Positions 18,546 through 28,301 of a DNA stretch of 64,000 nucleotides are shown here, in pieces. The stretch covers positions 94,863 through 158,862 of the forward strand of contig NZ_BDCU01000037.1 in assembly GCF_001618425.1 (NCBI RefSeq), written 5' to 3'. The stretch's first letter is position 1; each line of letters begins with the position of its first letter. Both the position numbers and the translations under genes were made by a program. The notes beneath the pieces were generated by a model. The model saw only the letters and a list, made by a program, of their open reading frames with translations, was not told the origin of the DNA and did not search any database. This stretch comes from Nocardia fusca NBRC 14340. Lineage in GTDB: Bacteria > Actinomycetota > Actinomycetes > Mycobacteriales > Mycobacteriaceae.

Positions 18546-19181
18546 ATGCGTATATCGGCCTTTACCCGTCGGCTCCTCACGTCTGCCGTGGGGACCGCCG
18601 CAGCCACCATCCTGTTCACCGGACACGCGACCGCCGAGCCCGCCCGGGTCGATTGGGCTTCGGCCACGCAGGCCCTGCACACCGCGGCGAGCGGTGACCC
18701 GGCCGCCGAACGAGCGGTATCCCGGCTGCTCGGTGACGCGCGGGTCGCCGCGGCCACCCGTGATGCCGCGCTGCCCGCGCAGCCGTTCCAGATCCCGGCC
18801 GAATCCACCGTGGGTCGCGGCGGCGGTCCGGGAATGTACGGCTCGGGCCTGTCGCTGAATATCGACGGCTTCCGGTTCGCGTTCTTCGGCGGACCGGGCA
18901 CGATCGCCCCGAATCAGACGGGCGCGCGGCTGGATGTCGTATGGCTCAACCTCAACAACGGCCGCAGCGGAATCGAGCAGCTCACCGAGCATCGGGACAT
19001 CATCGCCGACACCACGATCCGCACCCGGCCGATCGATCCGGGCCCGGGCCTGATCGTCGCCGCGGTGTACGGCAGCCTGTGGCACCGCTGGCCGGTGCCG
19101 GTGAGCCCGGAACATCCGGACGGGTTCCAGTACGTGCGCGGCGACATCACTTTCCCGTCGCTGGGCTCGATCTACAACTGA
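18546..19181 (+). CDS. Secreted protein of unknown function
   Basis: 211 residues with a Sec signal peptide (RRLLTSAVGTAAATILFTG, cleavage after HATA at about residue 30). The mature part contains TQALHTAASGDPAAERAVSR and a beta-rich segment (GPGMYGSGLSLNIDGFRFAF, DVVWLNLNNGRSG, VAAVYGSLWHRWPVP). Similar small exported proteins are widespread in Nocardia and Rhodococcus, but no function is recognised. The ATG at 18546 has an AAGGAG site 8 bases upstream. Confidence 0.75.
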   Translation: MRISAFTRRLLTSAVGTAAATILFTGHATAEPARVDWASATQALHTAASGDPAAERAVSRLLGDARVAAATRDAALPAQPFQIPAESTVGRGGGPGMYGSGLSLNIDGFRFAFFGGPGTIAPNQTGARLDVVWLNLNNGRSGIEQLTEHRDIIADTTIRTRPIDPGPGLIVAAVYGSLWHRWPVPVSPEHPDGFQYVRGDITFPSLGSIYN

Positions 19182-19390
19182 CCCGGTATGTCGGCGGGCC
19201 GGTGCGGGCGAGTGCGTCGAATATCCGACAGCCACCGCACCGGCCACCTCGACGGGCGCTCGAGGATGTCTTTTTTGTCCGGAGCGTACGTTGTGAGCGA
19301 GTACACTTTCACTGCTACGGTGACCACCGATATGCCGTTCGGAATCGCTAGGTCGAGTGCCGACGCGAGGATCTGTGGAGGTGTTCGAAG

Positions 19391-21010
19391 GTGAACCTGG
19401 CGCACACGCTGGAAGTCGTCAAGGCATACGGGCTGCTTCAGTCCAGCGGATTCATCGATCTGAAGAATCCGGGGGAAACGCTGCGGACGCTGAAGGACTC
19501 CAAGACCTACATCCCGCAGGCCACCCTGATCATGCATTCCGCGCGCATCGCGCCGGACGCCCCCGGGCTGGCCGACGAACGTGGTGAGCTGACCTACCGC
19601 GAACTGGACGAGCAGTCCACCAAGATCGCGCACGGGCTGCGCGACGCGGGGATCACCGAGGGCACCGTGATCGGCATCCTCGCCCGTGACCATCGCGGGC
19701 TGATCCTGTCCATGGCCGCCGCGGGCAAGCTCGGCGTGAAGATCGCGCTGATGAACACCGGTTTCGCCAAACCGCAGTTCGCCGAGGTGTGCGAACGGGA
19801 GCAGGTCAAGGCGGTCCTGCACGACAGCGAATTCCTCGGTCTGCTCGACGCGCTGCCCGCCGATATGCCCCGATTCCTCACCTGGGTCGACGAGGGCACC
19901 GAAGTGCCCGCGGGCGCCCGGACGCTGGACGATCTGATCGCCGAGAACGGCACCGAGGCACTGCCGGTGCCCGCCAAACCGGGTGGTTTCATCATCCTCA
20001 CCAGCGGCACCACCGGTCTGCCGAAGGGCGCGCCGCGGGAGAAGGCCAGTCCGGTGGCGACCGCACAGTTCCTGGACCGGATGCCGTTCCCGAAGCGCGG
20101 CTCCGTCGTCATCGTCTCGCCGATCTTCCACAGCACCGGTCTGGGTACGTACCTGGTGAGCATCGGCCTCACCAACAAGATCGTCATGCGGCGCCGGTTC
20201 GATGCCGAGGCCACCCTGAAGATGATCTCCGACCACAAGGCCCAGCTGCTGGTCGCGGTGCCGACCATGCTGCACCGCATGGTGGAACTGCCCGCCGAGG
20301 TCCGCGCGAAGTACGACACGTCCTCGCTGAAGGGGATCGTTCTGGCGGGTTCGGCGCTGTCGCCGGAGTTGTGCGTCAAGGCGACCGAGACGTTCGGGCC
20401 CGTCCTGTACAACCTCTACGGCTCCACCGAGTGCGCCATCGCCACCGTGGCCCAGCCGGCCGACCTGGCCAAGGCGCCCGGCACCGTCGGCCGTCCGCCG
20501 CTCACCTGCCATGTCCGCCTCTACGACGACAACGATGAGCTGGTGACCGCGAAGAACGTCACCGCCCGGATCTTCATCCGCAGCGGCGCCCCCTTCGAGG
20601 GTTACACCGACGGCCGGCACAAGCAGATCATCGACGGGTACATGTCCAGCGGCGACGTCGGTCATTTCACCGAGGACGGCCTGCTCATGGTGGACGGCCG
20701 CGATGACGACATGATCGTCTCCGGCGGGGAGAACGTCTTCCCGCAGGAGGTCGAGAACCTACTGCTCGAACGCGACGATATCTTCGACGCCGCCGTCGTC
20801 GGCGTGGACGATGCGGAGTTCGGCAAACGGCTGCGCGCGTTCGTCGTCCCCGAATCCGGGCACACTCCGGACGAGGCCGAGATCAAGACCTACGTCAAGG
20901 AGAACCTGGCCCGGTACAAGGTGCCGCGCGAGGTCGTCTTCCTCGACGATCTGCCGCGCAACCCGACCGGCAAACTGCTGCGCCGGGTGCTGGTGGAATA
21001 CGAGGTCTGA
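19391..21010 (+). CDS. Long-chain acyl-CoA synthetase (FadD family)
   Basis: 539 residues. Adenylate-forming enzyme that activates fatty acids with ATP and joins them to CoA (or transfers them as acyl-AMP). Motifs: P-loop TSGTTGLPKGAPR, YGSTECAIATV (A5), SSGDVGHF and DGRDDDMIVSGGENVFPQE (A7-A8), and the catalytic lysine in PRNPTGKLLRR (A10). The GTG start at 19391 has GGAGGT about 12 bases upstream. It is followed 169 bp later by a clear paralogue. FadD12-like by overall appearance, but the symbol is not certain. Confidence 0.9.
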   Translation: MNLAHTLEVVKAYGLLQSSGFIDLKNPGETLRTLKDSKTYIPQATLIMHSARIAPDAPGLADERGELTYRELDEQSTKIAHGLRDAGITEGTVIGILARDHRGLILSMAAAGKLGVKIALMNTGFAKPQFAEVCEREQVKAVLHDSEFLGLLDALPADMPRFLTWVDEGTEVPAGARTLDDLIAENGTEALPVPAKPGGFIILTSGTTGLPKGAPREKASPVATAQFLDRMPFPKRGSVVIVSPIFHSTGLGTYLVSIGLTNKIVMRRRFDAEATLKMISDHKAQLLVAVPTMLHRMVELPAEVRAKYDTSSLKGIVLAGSALSPELCVKATETFGPVLYNLYGSTECAIATVAQPADLAKAPGTVGRPPLTCHVRLYDDNDELVTAKNVTARIFIRSGAPFEGYTDGRHKQIIDGYMSSGDVGHFTEDGLLMVDGRDDDMIVSGGENVFPQEVENLLLERDDIFDAAVVGVDDAEFGKRLRAFVVPESGHTPDEAEIKTYVKENLARYKVPREVVFLDDLPRNPTGKLLRRVLVEYEV

Positions 21011-21179
21011 CAACCTTTCTCGTCGGGAAACCGGGAATTCTCACAGTAGTGTCCCGGTTTCCCTACTGTCCGAGACAATGGGCCGGCAGTCCCCGCGGCG
21101 GTTGCTAGGGTGGGCGGTGCACAGGAGTTCGAGGAGGTAGCCGCCGTTCCCGGCGGTACACCGCGGAAGGTTGTCGCCG

Positions 21180-22826
21180 ATGACATTGTCGCTGCCCGGC
21201 CCCGTTCGCAGAGCCGGCGATATCGCCTTGGCCGTGAACGTGATGCGCAAACGCGGCCTCTTCGATCCGCTGCGGCTCGACCACGCCGTCCGGTCGATGA
21301 GTAACGCGACCAAGTACGGCCCGTTCGCCGGTGTGGTCATGCACGCCGTGCAGACCCGCCCCGACTCCCCCGCCATCGTCGACGAGGCGGGGGAACTCAC
21401 CTTCCGCGAACTCGACGACCGCTCGAACGCCTTCGCCCGCGGCCTCACCGAACGCGGACTGCGGCCCGGCGATGTGGTCGCGGTCCTGGCCCGCGACCAC
21501 CGCGGCATGGTGCTGAGCATGCTGACGGCCGGCAAACTCGGCATGCGCGCGGTCCTGATGAACACCGGCTTCGCCAAGCCGCAGTTCGCCGACGTGGCCG
21601 AACGCGAGAAGATCAAAGCGGTGCTGCACGACAGCGAGTTCTTCGACCTGATGAGCGCCATCCCCGCCGAGATCCCGCGAATCCTCACCTGGGTCGACGA
21701 AGCCGATGATGCCGACCCCGCGATCCCGACGGTCGAATCCGTGTCGGCGGGGCAGTCCACCGCACCGCTGGCGGCACCCGGCAAACCGGGTGGGATGGTC
21801 ATCCTCACCAGCGGTACCACCGGCACGCCCAAGGGCGCCCCGCGCGACAAGGTCAGCCCGTTCATCACCGCCCAGTTCATCGACCGGGTACCGCTGCCGA
21901 CCGACGGCACCATGGTGATGGCCGCGCCCATCTTCCACGGCACCGGACTGTCCCAGTTCTCCCTGGGCCTGGCGCTGGGCAACCGCGTCGTGTTCCAGCA
22001 GCGCCGGTTCGACCCCGAGCTCACCCTGGCCAATATCGCCCGCCACCGGGCGGATTCACTGGTCGTGGTGCCCACCATGCTGCAACGCATCCTGGACCAG
22101 CCGAAAGAGGTGCTCGACCGCTACGACGTCTCCTCGATCCGGGTGATCTTCGCGGCGGGCTCGGCCATCCAGCCCGATGTGGTGGTGCGCACGGGCGAGC
22201 ACTTCGGAGATGTGCTGTACAACCTGTACGGCTCCACCGAATGCGCGGTGATCACCGTGGCGACGCCGCAGGAGCTGAAGAAGTCGCCGACCACCGCGGG
22301 CCGGGCGCCGGTCGGGGTGCGGATCGCCCTCTACGACGAGAACCGCAAGCGGATCACCGCGCCGAATGTCACCGGCACGATCTTCATCGACAACCCACAC
22401 GCCTTCAAGGCCTACACCGACGGACGTACCAAGGAGACCGTCGACGGCATGATGTCCAGCGGCGACGTCGGGCATCTGGATTCCGACGGCCTGCTGTTCA
22501 TCGACGGCCGCGACGACGACATGATCGTCTCCGGTGGCGAGAACGTGTTCCCGCAGGAGGTCGAACACCTCATCGCCGAACGGCCCGATGTGCTCGAGGC
22601 CGCGGTGGTCGGCGTGGACGATCGGGAGTTCGGCAAACGGCTGCGGGCCGTAGTGGTCCCGGGTCCGGATTCGGCACGCGACGCCCAGGAGATCAAGGAC
22701 TACGTCCGGGCGAATCTGGCACGCTACAAGGTCCCGCGCGAAGTGGTGTTCCTCGACGAACTGCCGCGCAACGCCACCGGGAAACTGCTGCGGAAACCGC
22801 TGATGGAACTGGAACCCGGTAGCTGA
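21180..22826 (+). CDS. Second acyl-CoA synthetase, paralogue of the preceding gene
   Basis: 548 residues. It has the same motif series as its neighbour: TSGTTGTPKGAPR, NLYGSTECAVITV, SSGDVGHLDSDGLLFIDGRD, SGGENVFPQEVEHLI and PRNATGKLLRKP. Long stretches are near identical (for example NTGFAKPQFA and KAVLHDSEF), so the pair arose by tandem duplication. The amino-terminal about 45 residues differ, which may affect localisation or partners. The start is ATG at 21180. Probably the same operon as the first copy. Confidence 0.9.
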   Translation: MTLSLPGPVRRAGDIALAVNVMRKRGLFDPLRLDHAVRSMSNATKYGPFAGVVMHAVQTRPDSPAIVDEAGELTFRELDDRSNAFARGLTERGLRPGDVVAVLARDHRGMVLSMLTAGKLGMRAVLMNTGFAKPQFADVAEREKIKAVLHDSEFFDLMSAIPAEIPRILTWVDEADDADPAIPTVESVSAGQSTAPLAAPGKPGGMVILTSGTTGTPKGAPRDKVSPFITAQFIDRVPLPTDGTMVMAAPIFHGTGLSQFSLGLALGNRVVFQQRRFDPELTLANIARHRADSLVVVPTMLQRILDQPKEVLDRYDVSSIRVIFAAGSAIQPDVVVRTGEHFGDVLYNLYGSTECAVITVATPQELKKSPTTAGRAPVGVRIALYDENRKRITAPNVTGTIFIDNPHAFKAYTDGRTKETVDGMMSSGDVGHLDSDGLLFIDGRDDDMIVSGGENVFPQEVEHLIAERPDVLEAAVVGVDDREFGKRLRAVVVPGPDSARDAQEIKDYVRANLARYKVPREVVFLDELPRNATGKLLRKPLMELEPGS

Positions 22827-22888
22827 ACGCCCTGGCCGGGGCACCGGCTCCACCGCCGACGGGCCCGGTGGTCGGATATCATCCCGGG

Positions 22889-23452
22889 GTGCGTATCAGG
22901 TTCGGTTCCACCCATCCGGTGGACCATCGGGGCGCCGCTCGCATTCGCGGTGCGGCGGCCGGCCTGATCTCCGGGGCCGTCTCGGTGGCCGCCCACGGCT
23001 GGGCGGCGGGCACCGGCTCACCCGGCGGTACGGCTGTCGTACTGCTGGCTCTCGCGTCGGCGGCGATCGGTGCGCTGATCACCGCGGTGCGCCCGCTGCG
23101 CACCGGCGCCGCCGGGCTCACCACGGCGCTGCTGGCCGGACAGTTGCTCGGCCATATCTGCCTCGGATGGGGTTCCGGGCATCTGCACCACGGTGACCTC
23201 CAACTCACACCCACCATGCTCGCGGCGCATACCCTCGTCGCCGTTGCCGCCGCGGTGGTCGTGCGCGGCAGCGAGTTCGCCTACCGCGTCGCCGGATCCG
23301 CCCTGGCACGACTGATCCCGGTAGCGCCCCGGCCGCCGCTCCTCCCGGACCCGCCGCCGCTGCGCCTCCTGCACCGCGACCGGGTCGTCGCGTGGATCCT
23401 CGCGGCCGATACGGGCCGCACCCGGGCACCGCCCCGGGCCGTGCTGATCTGA
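22889..23452 (+). CDS. Polytopic membrane protein of unknown function with histidine-rich loop
   Basis: 187 residues with about four hydrophobic segments (AAGLISGAVSVAAHGWAAG; TAVVLLALASAAIGALI; LTTALLAGQLLGHICLGW; MLAAHTLVAVAAAVVVRG). A loop between the third and fourth carries GSGHLHHGDLQ, a potential metal ligand cluster. The gene lies upstream of a PepSY-type protein, a combination seen near copper-handling genes in actinobacteria, so metal (perhaps copper) handling is a reasonable but unproved guess. GTG start at 22889; GTG 22868 also in frame. Confidence 0.6.
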   Translation: MRIRFGSTHPVDHRGAARIRGAAAGLISGAVSVAAHGWAAGTGSPGGTAVVLLALASAAIGALITAVRPLRTGAAGLTTALLAGQLLGHICLGWGSGHLHHGDLQLTPTMLAAHTLVAVAAAVVVRGSEFAYRVAGSALARLIPVAPRPPLLPDPPPLRLLHRDRVVAWILAADTGRTRAPPRAVLI

Positions 23453-23633
23453 TCTCCCCCCCCGGCCGTCACGGCCGGGCGCCGGCCGCCGCTGCGGTGA
23501 TCTCCGCACGCGCCACGCCCGTGACCCCGGCCGGTTCCCTCAGCGCGGCGACCCGAGCTCTCGGTGCGCGCCGCGTCCCCGCGCACCCGCCCGTCTCCGG
23601 GTGCCGGGCCGGCACAGGACGCAGGTAACACCG

Positions 23634-25076
23634 ATGAGTACCACCGAGGTCCCCGCGGCGCCCGACAGCGCTACCCCGGCGACCAGTTCACCCCGGCCGA
23701 ACAGGGGCGCGTTCCGCGCGCTCGCGCTGCGGCTGCATTTCTACGCCGGTCTCTTCGTGGGGCCGTTCCTCCTGATCGCGGCGGTGACCGGCGGGCTCTA
23801 CGCCGTCGCGCCGACTATCGAATCCTTCGTCGACCGGGATCTGCTGACCGTGGATTCCCGTGGACCCGAGCGGCCCCTGGCCGAACAGGTGACCGCCGGG
23901 ACCGCGGTCCGGCCGGACCTCACCCTGGTGGCGGTCGCACCCGCGCCGGCGCCGGGTGAGACCACCCGGGTGCTGTTCAGCGACCCGACCCTCGGCGAAT
24001 CCGAGCGGCGTGCCGTCTTCGTCGACCCGGTGACCGCGCAGCCGGTGGGCGAATCGGTGGTGTACGGCAGTTCCGGTGCGCTGCCGTTCCGGGCGTGGGT
24101 GTCCCAGGTTCACCGCCATCTGCATCTCGGTGAACCCGGCCGGTTGTACTCCGAACTGGCGGCCTCCTGGCTGTGGCTGATCGCTCTCGCCGGGCTCGCC
24201 CTGTGGATCCGGCGGGTGCGTAACCGGCGGCAGCGCGATGCGGCGCGATGGCTGTTCGTCCCGAACCTCACGAACGCGCGGGAACGCCGGTTGAACTGGC
24301 ACGCGGTGATCGGGGTGTGGATTCTCCCGGCGGCGCTGCTGCTCTCGGCCACCGGCCTGACCTGGTCGACCTACGCGGGCGCCAATATCGAGACACTCCG
24401 GGAGAACCTGGCCTGGACCACCCCCGCTGTCACGACCGCGCTGCCGGGGGCGGCGGCGCCCGCCGAGACCGGACACGGCGACCATCACGGCGGCCATCCG
24501 GCCGGACACTCCGTTCCGGCGGACCGGATCCAGCAACTGGATGGGGTCCTCGCAGCGGCACGCGCGGCCGGTGTCACCCGCCCCGCGGAGATCACGCTCC
24601 CGGCGACCGACGGGACGGCGTTCGCGGTGAAGGAACGGCGGCTGTCGGGCACACTGACCGTCGACGCCGCGGCCGTCGACGGGGCCACCGGCACCGTCAC
24701 CGATCGGCTCCCCTACTCCGAGTGGCCGTTCATGGCCAAGATGGCCAACTGGGGCATCCAGCTCCATATGGGCCTGATGTTCGGCGTGCTCAACCAGTTG
24801 TTGCTGCTGGCGGCGGCGATCGGGCTGATCACGGTGATCGTGCGTGGATATCTCATGTGGTGGCAGCGCCGGCCGACCGCCACGGCCCGCACCTTCGCGG
24901 TGGGCAGGCCGCCGCGCCGCGGCGCACTGCGCCGGTCGGCGGTCCTGGCGGTGCCGGCGCTGGGCGCGGCCGTCCTGATCGGCTGGTTCGCTCCGGTGTT
25001 CGGTCTGAGCCTGCTGGCCTTCCTCGTGGTCGACGTCCTCGTGGGCGCGCTGCACCGCGTGCGGCCGGCGGCCTGA
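23634..25076 (+). CDS. PepSY-associated transmembrane protein
   Basis: 480 residues. Membrane segments lie at about 30-55, 180-197, 225-245, 375-400 and 430-465, with conserved PepSY-TM histidines (LRLHFYAGLFVGPFLL; VHRHLHLGEPGRLYSELAA; LNWHAVIGVWILPAALLLS; GIQLHMGLMFGVLNQLLLL). These positions may ligate haem or metal; the family is linked to iron reduction and copper handling. A histidine-rich external loop (GHGDHHGGHPAGH) adds a probable metal-binding patch. The start is ATG at 23634. It follows the His-loop membrane gene on the same strand, and the two probably act together. Confidence 0.85.
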   Translation: MSTTEVPAAPDSATPATSSPRPNRGAFRALALRLHFYAGLFVGPFLLIAAVTGGLYAVAPTIESFVDRDLLTVDSRGPERPLAEQVTAGTAVRPDLTLVAVAPAPAPGETTRVLFSDPTLGESERRAVFVDPVTAQPVGESVVYGSSGALPFRAWVSQVHRHLHLGEPGRLYSELAASWLWLIALAGLALWIRRVRNRRQRDAARWLFVPNLTNARERRLNWHAVIGVWILPAALLLSATGLTWSTYAGANIETLRENLAWTTPAVTTALPGAAAPAETGHGDHHGGHPAGHSVPADRIQQLDGVLAAARAAGVTRPAEITLPATDGTAFAVKERRLSGTLTVDAAAVDGATGTVTDRLPYSEWPFMAKMANWGIQLHMGLMFGVLNQLLLLAAAIGLITVIVRGYLMWWQRRPTATARTFAVGRPPRRGALRRSAVLAVPALGAAVLIGWFAPVFGLSLLAFLVVDVLVGALHRVRPAA

Positions 25077-25097
25077 TCGAGAGGTCGGGTGCCGCGG

Positions 25098-26270
25098 TTA
25101 CCCCGGTACCCGACCTCCTCGATCGACCGGTCCGGCGCCCGGACCGGCTACGGCCTCGATGGTCCGCGCGTCGGGAAAACCCTTGCTCGCGAGACGTTCC
25201 CGAACCTCTCGCTCGACCCGGCCCGCGGCAGCGGTATCGACCAGCGCGATGATGCTGCCCCCGAAACCGCCACCGACCATCCGCGACCCGTAGGCGCCGG
25301 CCGTGCGAGCCGCATCCACCGCCGCGTCCAGCACCTCGGTGGACACTTCGAAATCGGCACGCAGCGAATCGTGTCCCGCATCGAGCAACGGACCGATCTC
25401 GCGCGGGTCGGCACCCGAGCGCAGCAGTTCCGCCACTGTGCGCACCCGGTCGTTCTCGCTCAGTACATGTCGCGCCCGCCGGTACAGCACCGGATCGGTG
25501 AGCCCGGACAGCCGCCCCGCGTCGTCGATATCGCGTAGCGAGGCGACCCCGAGCGCCGCCGCGGCGGCGGCGCATTCGGCGCGCCGGGCACCATACCCCC
25601 CGGCCGCGTGCTCATGGGTCTGCCCCGTATCGATGACCAGCAGCCGCAGTCCGGTGGCCGCGAGATCGAACGGAATCTGGTCGAAACCGCCCGAATCGGC
25701 CGCACCGAAGGCACGCACGTCCAGGTAGAGGGCGTGTCCCGCGGTGCACAGGATGGACGCCGCCTGATCCAGGATTCCGGTAGGAGCGCCCACATAGTCG
25801 TTTTCGGCGGCCCGGGCGATATCGATCAGCTCCCGGTCGCCGACCTCCGGCGCACACAGATCACGGACCGCCACCGCGGCGGCGCAGCACAGCGCCGCCG
25901 ACGAGGAGAGCCCGGCCCCGGCCGGGACCGCGCCGTCGAATTCCAGCTCCAGGCCCTCGATCCCGTGTCCCCGCCGCCCGAACTCCGCGACGACGCCCAG
26001 CGGGTACCGTGCCCAGCCCGGCAGCAGGTCCCGCTCGGTGGCCAGCGCCGCGGCCGGAAGCCGCACCGGTTCGCCCGGCCGCTGGCGCGAGACCACCCGG
26101 ACGAGATCGTCGGCGTGCCGGACACCTTCGCAGGTGACCACCAAGGGTATCGCTATCGGCAGCACCAAGCCGTCGTTGTAGTCGGTGTGCTCGCCGATCA
26201 GGTTGACCCGGCCCGGCGCCGACCATCGACGACGCCCACCGGGGGTGATGTACTCCTCGCGTTCGGTCAC
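25098..26270 (-). CDS. galK: Galactokinase
   Basis: 390 residues. GHMP kinase motifs: galactokinase signature GRVNLIGEHTDYNDG (about residues 20-34), ATP-binding PAGAGLSSSAAL, and the third motif GSRMVGGGFGGSIIAL. It phosphorylates D-galactose at C1 in the Leloir pathway. The GTG at 26270 gives a normal N-terminus (V-T-E-R-E-E); the frame is open to 26333. galT and galE are not in the window. Convergent with the PepSY gene. Confidence 0.93.
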   Translation of the reverse strand: MTEREEYITPGGRRRWSAPGRVNLIGEHTDYNDGLVLPIAIPLVVTCEGVRHADDLVRVVSRQRPGEPVRLPAAALATERDLLPGWARYPLGVVAEFGRRGHGIEGLELEFDGAVPAGAGLSSSAALCCAAAVAVRDLCAPEVGDRELIDIARAAENDYVGAPTGILDQAASILCTAGHALYLDVRAFGAADSGGFDQIPFDLAATGLRLLVIDTGQTHEHAAGGYGARRAECAAAAAALGVASLRDIDDAGRLSGLTDPVLYRRARHVLSENDRVRTVAELLRSGADPREIGPLLDAGHDSLRADFEVSTEVLDAAVDAARTAGAYGSRMVGGGFGGSIIALVDTAAAGRVEREVRERLASKGFPDARTIEAVAGPGAGPVDRGGRVPG

Positions 26271-26574
26271 CGGACCACCGTACGAGCCGCCCGCCGGTGC
26301 CCGAGATCCGCCGCGCCGCCACCATCGAGACACCCGTTACGACGTTGTTGCGCCAAGAGAGCGACAAATTCGACACTGCGTGTCATCATCGGATCCATAG
26401 TCCAGGTTTGGTGGGCCGGACGCACCGCGGACGGCTCGGACATCCCCTCGTACAGGAATACTCGGTTTGCGTCAGCCGCCGCTCGATGGACAGGTAGACA
26501 CGACAGACAGATAAGGACCCAGGCCTGCGACGCGGCTCGATTTCACCGGGAATGGAGCGAGCAAAGGGGGGCTG

Positions 26575-28095
26575 ATGATTATCAGCGAACCGCAGGGAGC
26601 AGGGCGGCACGGTATCCACCGGATACGGTATGGTGCAGCGTTTTCCGTGATGGTGGGTGCGCCGCTCCTGGTGCATCTGGTACTCGGGTCCCGTCCGCTG
26701 TCGGTGGCGGCCACCTTGTTCGCGGCCGCCGGCACCGTCGTCATGATCGGCTTCGGCCTGCGCCGGCACCGTCCGTCACATCCGCTGCCGTGGTATCTGC
26801 TGGCCGGTGCGGCGCTTCCCTTCGCGACCGGAACCGTGCTGCGCGAACTGACCGGCTACGCGTCCACCCCTCTCGACGAGATCTGCACGCTCGCCGGTTA
26901 CCTCGGCTCCGGTCTGGCGGCCCTGATGTGGCTGCGGCCGCGGCAGGCCCGTGCCCATCCCGATGTCGTCCTGGACTCGGGACTGATCGGGCTCGGCGCG
27001 CTGCTGGCGTCCTGGATCTTTCTCATCGCACCCGTGCTGCACTCCGAGACCCCGGACGTGAACACGGTTACGGCGGTGACCCTGCCGGTCTGCGATGCGC
27101 TGCTGCTCACCTTGCTGGCGCATTCGCTGGCCACCTCGAGCCGCTCGGAAACCTCGCTGCGCCTGCTGCACACAGCCCTGGCGGGCGTGCTGGCGACCGA
27201 TCTCGGGTACCGGCTGGTCGCGGCCGGCACTCTGGACCCGGCGCCGGAACTGCTGGTCCTTCCGCTGATCGGCGCGTACCTGGCCGCCGGGGCGGCGGCC
27301 CTGCACCCGACCATGGTGACACTGGGTGCGCCGCGCACGATCCGGATCCACCATTCCCGCCAGCGCGCCAGTGTCATCGCCGTCGCCCTGGTGCTCTCCT
27401 CCTTGGTGCCGGTGGCCCGCGCCCCGCTGAGCCCGCTCGACCAGATCATCGTGTCCTCGGTGCTCGCCCTGCTGCTCATCGGATTGCTGATCCGCAGCGA
27501 ACGCGCGATCGGCCACAGCGCCCGCAGCGAACGGCGCGCCCAATACCAGGCCGACCACGATCCGCTCACCGGATTGCTCAACCGCTCCGCGCTGCTGCGA
27601 GTACTGCATCGTGAGCACCGGGACTGGGCCGAACGCCCGCTCTGTCTACTGTTCATCGATCTCGACGAGTTCAAAGCGATCAACGACAGCTACGGGCACA
27701 CCGTCGGCGACGAACTGATCGCCGAGGCCGCCACCCGGATCCGCTCCACCGTGCGCCGCGACGATGTGGTGGCCCGCTACGGCGGAGACGAATTCGTCGT
27801 CCTGGCTCCGCTGGAGCGGATGGAAGCGACCAAAATGGCCGAACGCCTCCTCGGGGTGTTCATGAAGCCGTTCCGGCTCAGCACCGGCGAAGTACCGCTG
27901 ACAGCCAGTATCGGGCTGGCCTGCGGCGGCCCCCGCGATATCTACGCCAGCATCTACGACCTCATCCGCGACGCGGATGTGGCCATGTACCAGGCGAAAC
28001 GGCGCGGCTTCGGCTACATGTTCCACGACTCGATCCGGTACACCTCGGCCGAACCGAGCCGCCACGGCTGGCGACCGCGGGAAACAGCTGTGTGA
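26575..28095 (+). CDS. Membrane-bound diguanylate cyclase (GGDEF)
   Basis: 506 residues. Roughly eight to nine hydrophobic segments span residues 20-310, then a linker helix and a C-terminal GGDEF domain (about 330-490) with LTGLLNRSALLRVL, the metal-binding FIDLDEFKAINDSYGH and an intact active-site loop YGGDEFVVL. There is no EAL domain. It should make cyclic di-GMP; no RxxD inhibitory site is apparent directly before GGDEF. The membrane part resembles the multi-span sensor of mycobacterial and nocardial cyclases. The ATG at 26575 follows a G-rich site (AAAGGGGGG). Confidence 0.88.
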   Translation: MIISEPQGAGRHGIHRIRYGAAFSVMVGAPLLVHLVLGSRPLSVAATLFAAAGTVVMIGFGLRRHRPSHPLPWYLLAGAALPFATGTVLRELTGYASTPLDEICTLAGYLGSGLAALMWLRPRQARAHPDVVLDSGLIGLGALLASWIFLIAPVLHSETPDVNTVTAVTLPVCDALLLTLLAHSLATSSRSETSLRLLHTALAGVLATDLGYRLVAAGTLDPAPELLVLPLIGAYLAAGAAALHPTMVTLGAPRTIRIHHSRQRASVIAVALVLSSLVPVARAPLSPLDQIIVSSVLALLLIGLLIRSERAIGHSARSERRAQYQADHDPLTGLLNRSALLRVLHREHRDWAERPLCLLFIDLDEFKAINDSYGHTVGDELIAEAATRIRSTVRRDDVVARYGGDEFVVLAPLERMEATKMAERLLGVFMKPFRLSTGEVPLTASIGLACGGPRDIYASIYDLIRDADVAMYQAKRRGFGYMFHDSIRYTSAEPSRHGWRPRETAV

Positions 28096-28301
28096 TCCGC
28101 TCCGCCTCCGACGCCGTGGGGCGGGCCCGGCCCGACCCGGAACGCAGTTCATCCGGAGCAGCAGTGCAGTAACCCGGGTAGGTCCACCATCGGTGCTCAA
28201 CTGTCGCCGGTCCCTGGACGGTCGCCTCCACACACTCCAGAACCGCGGCGGATCCCGCCCGCGGAGGTGGCTCCGGGGACGGGTCTACCGGCGAATGAGT
28301 A

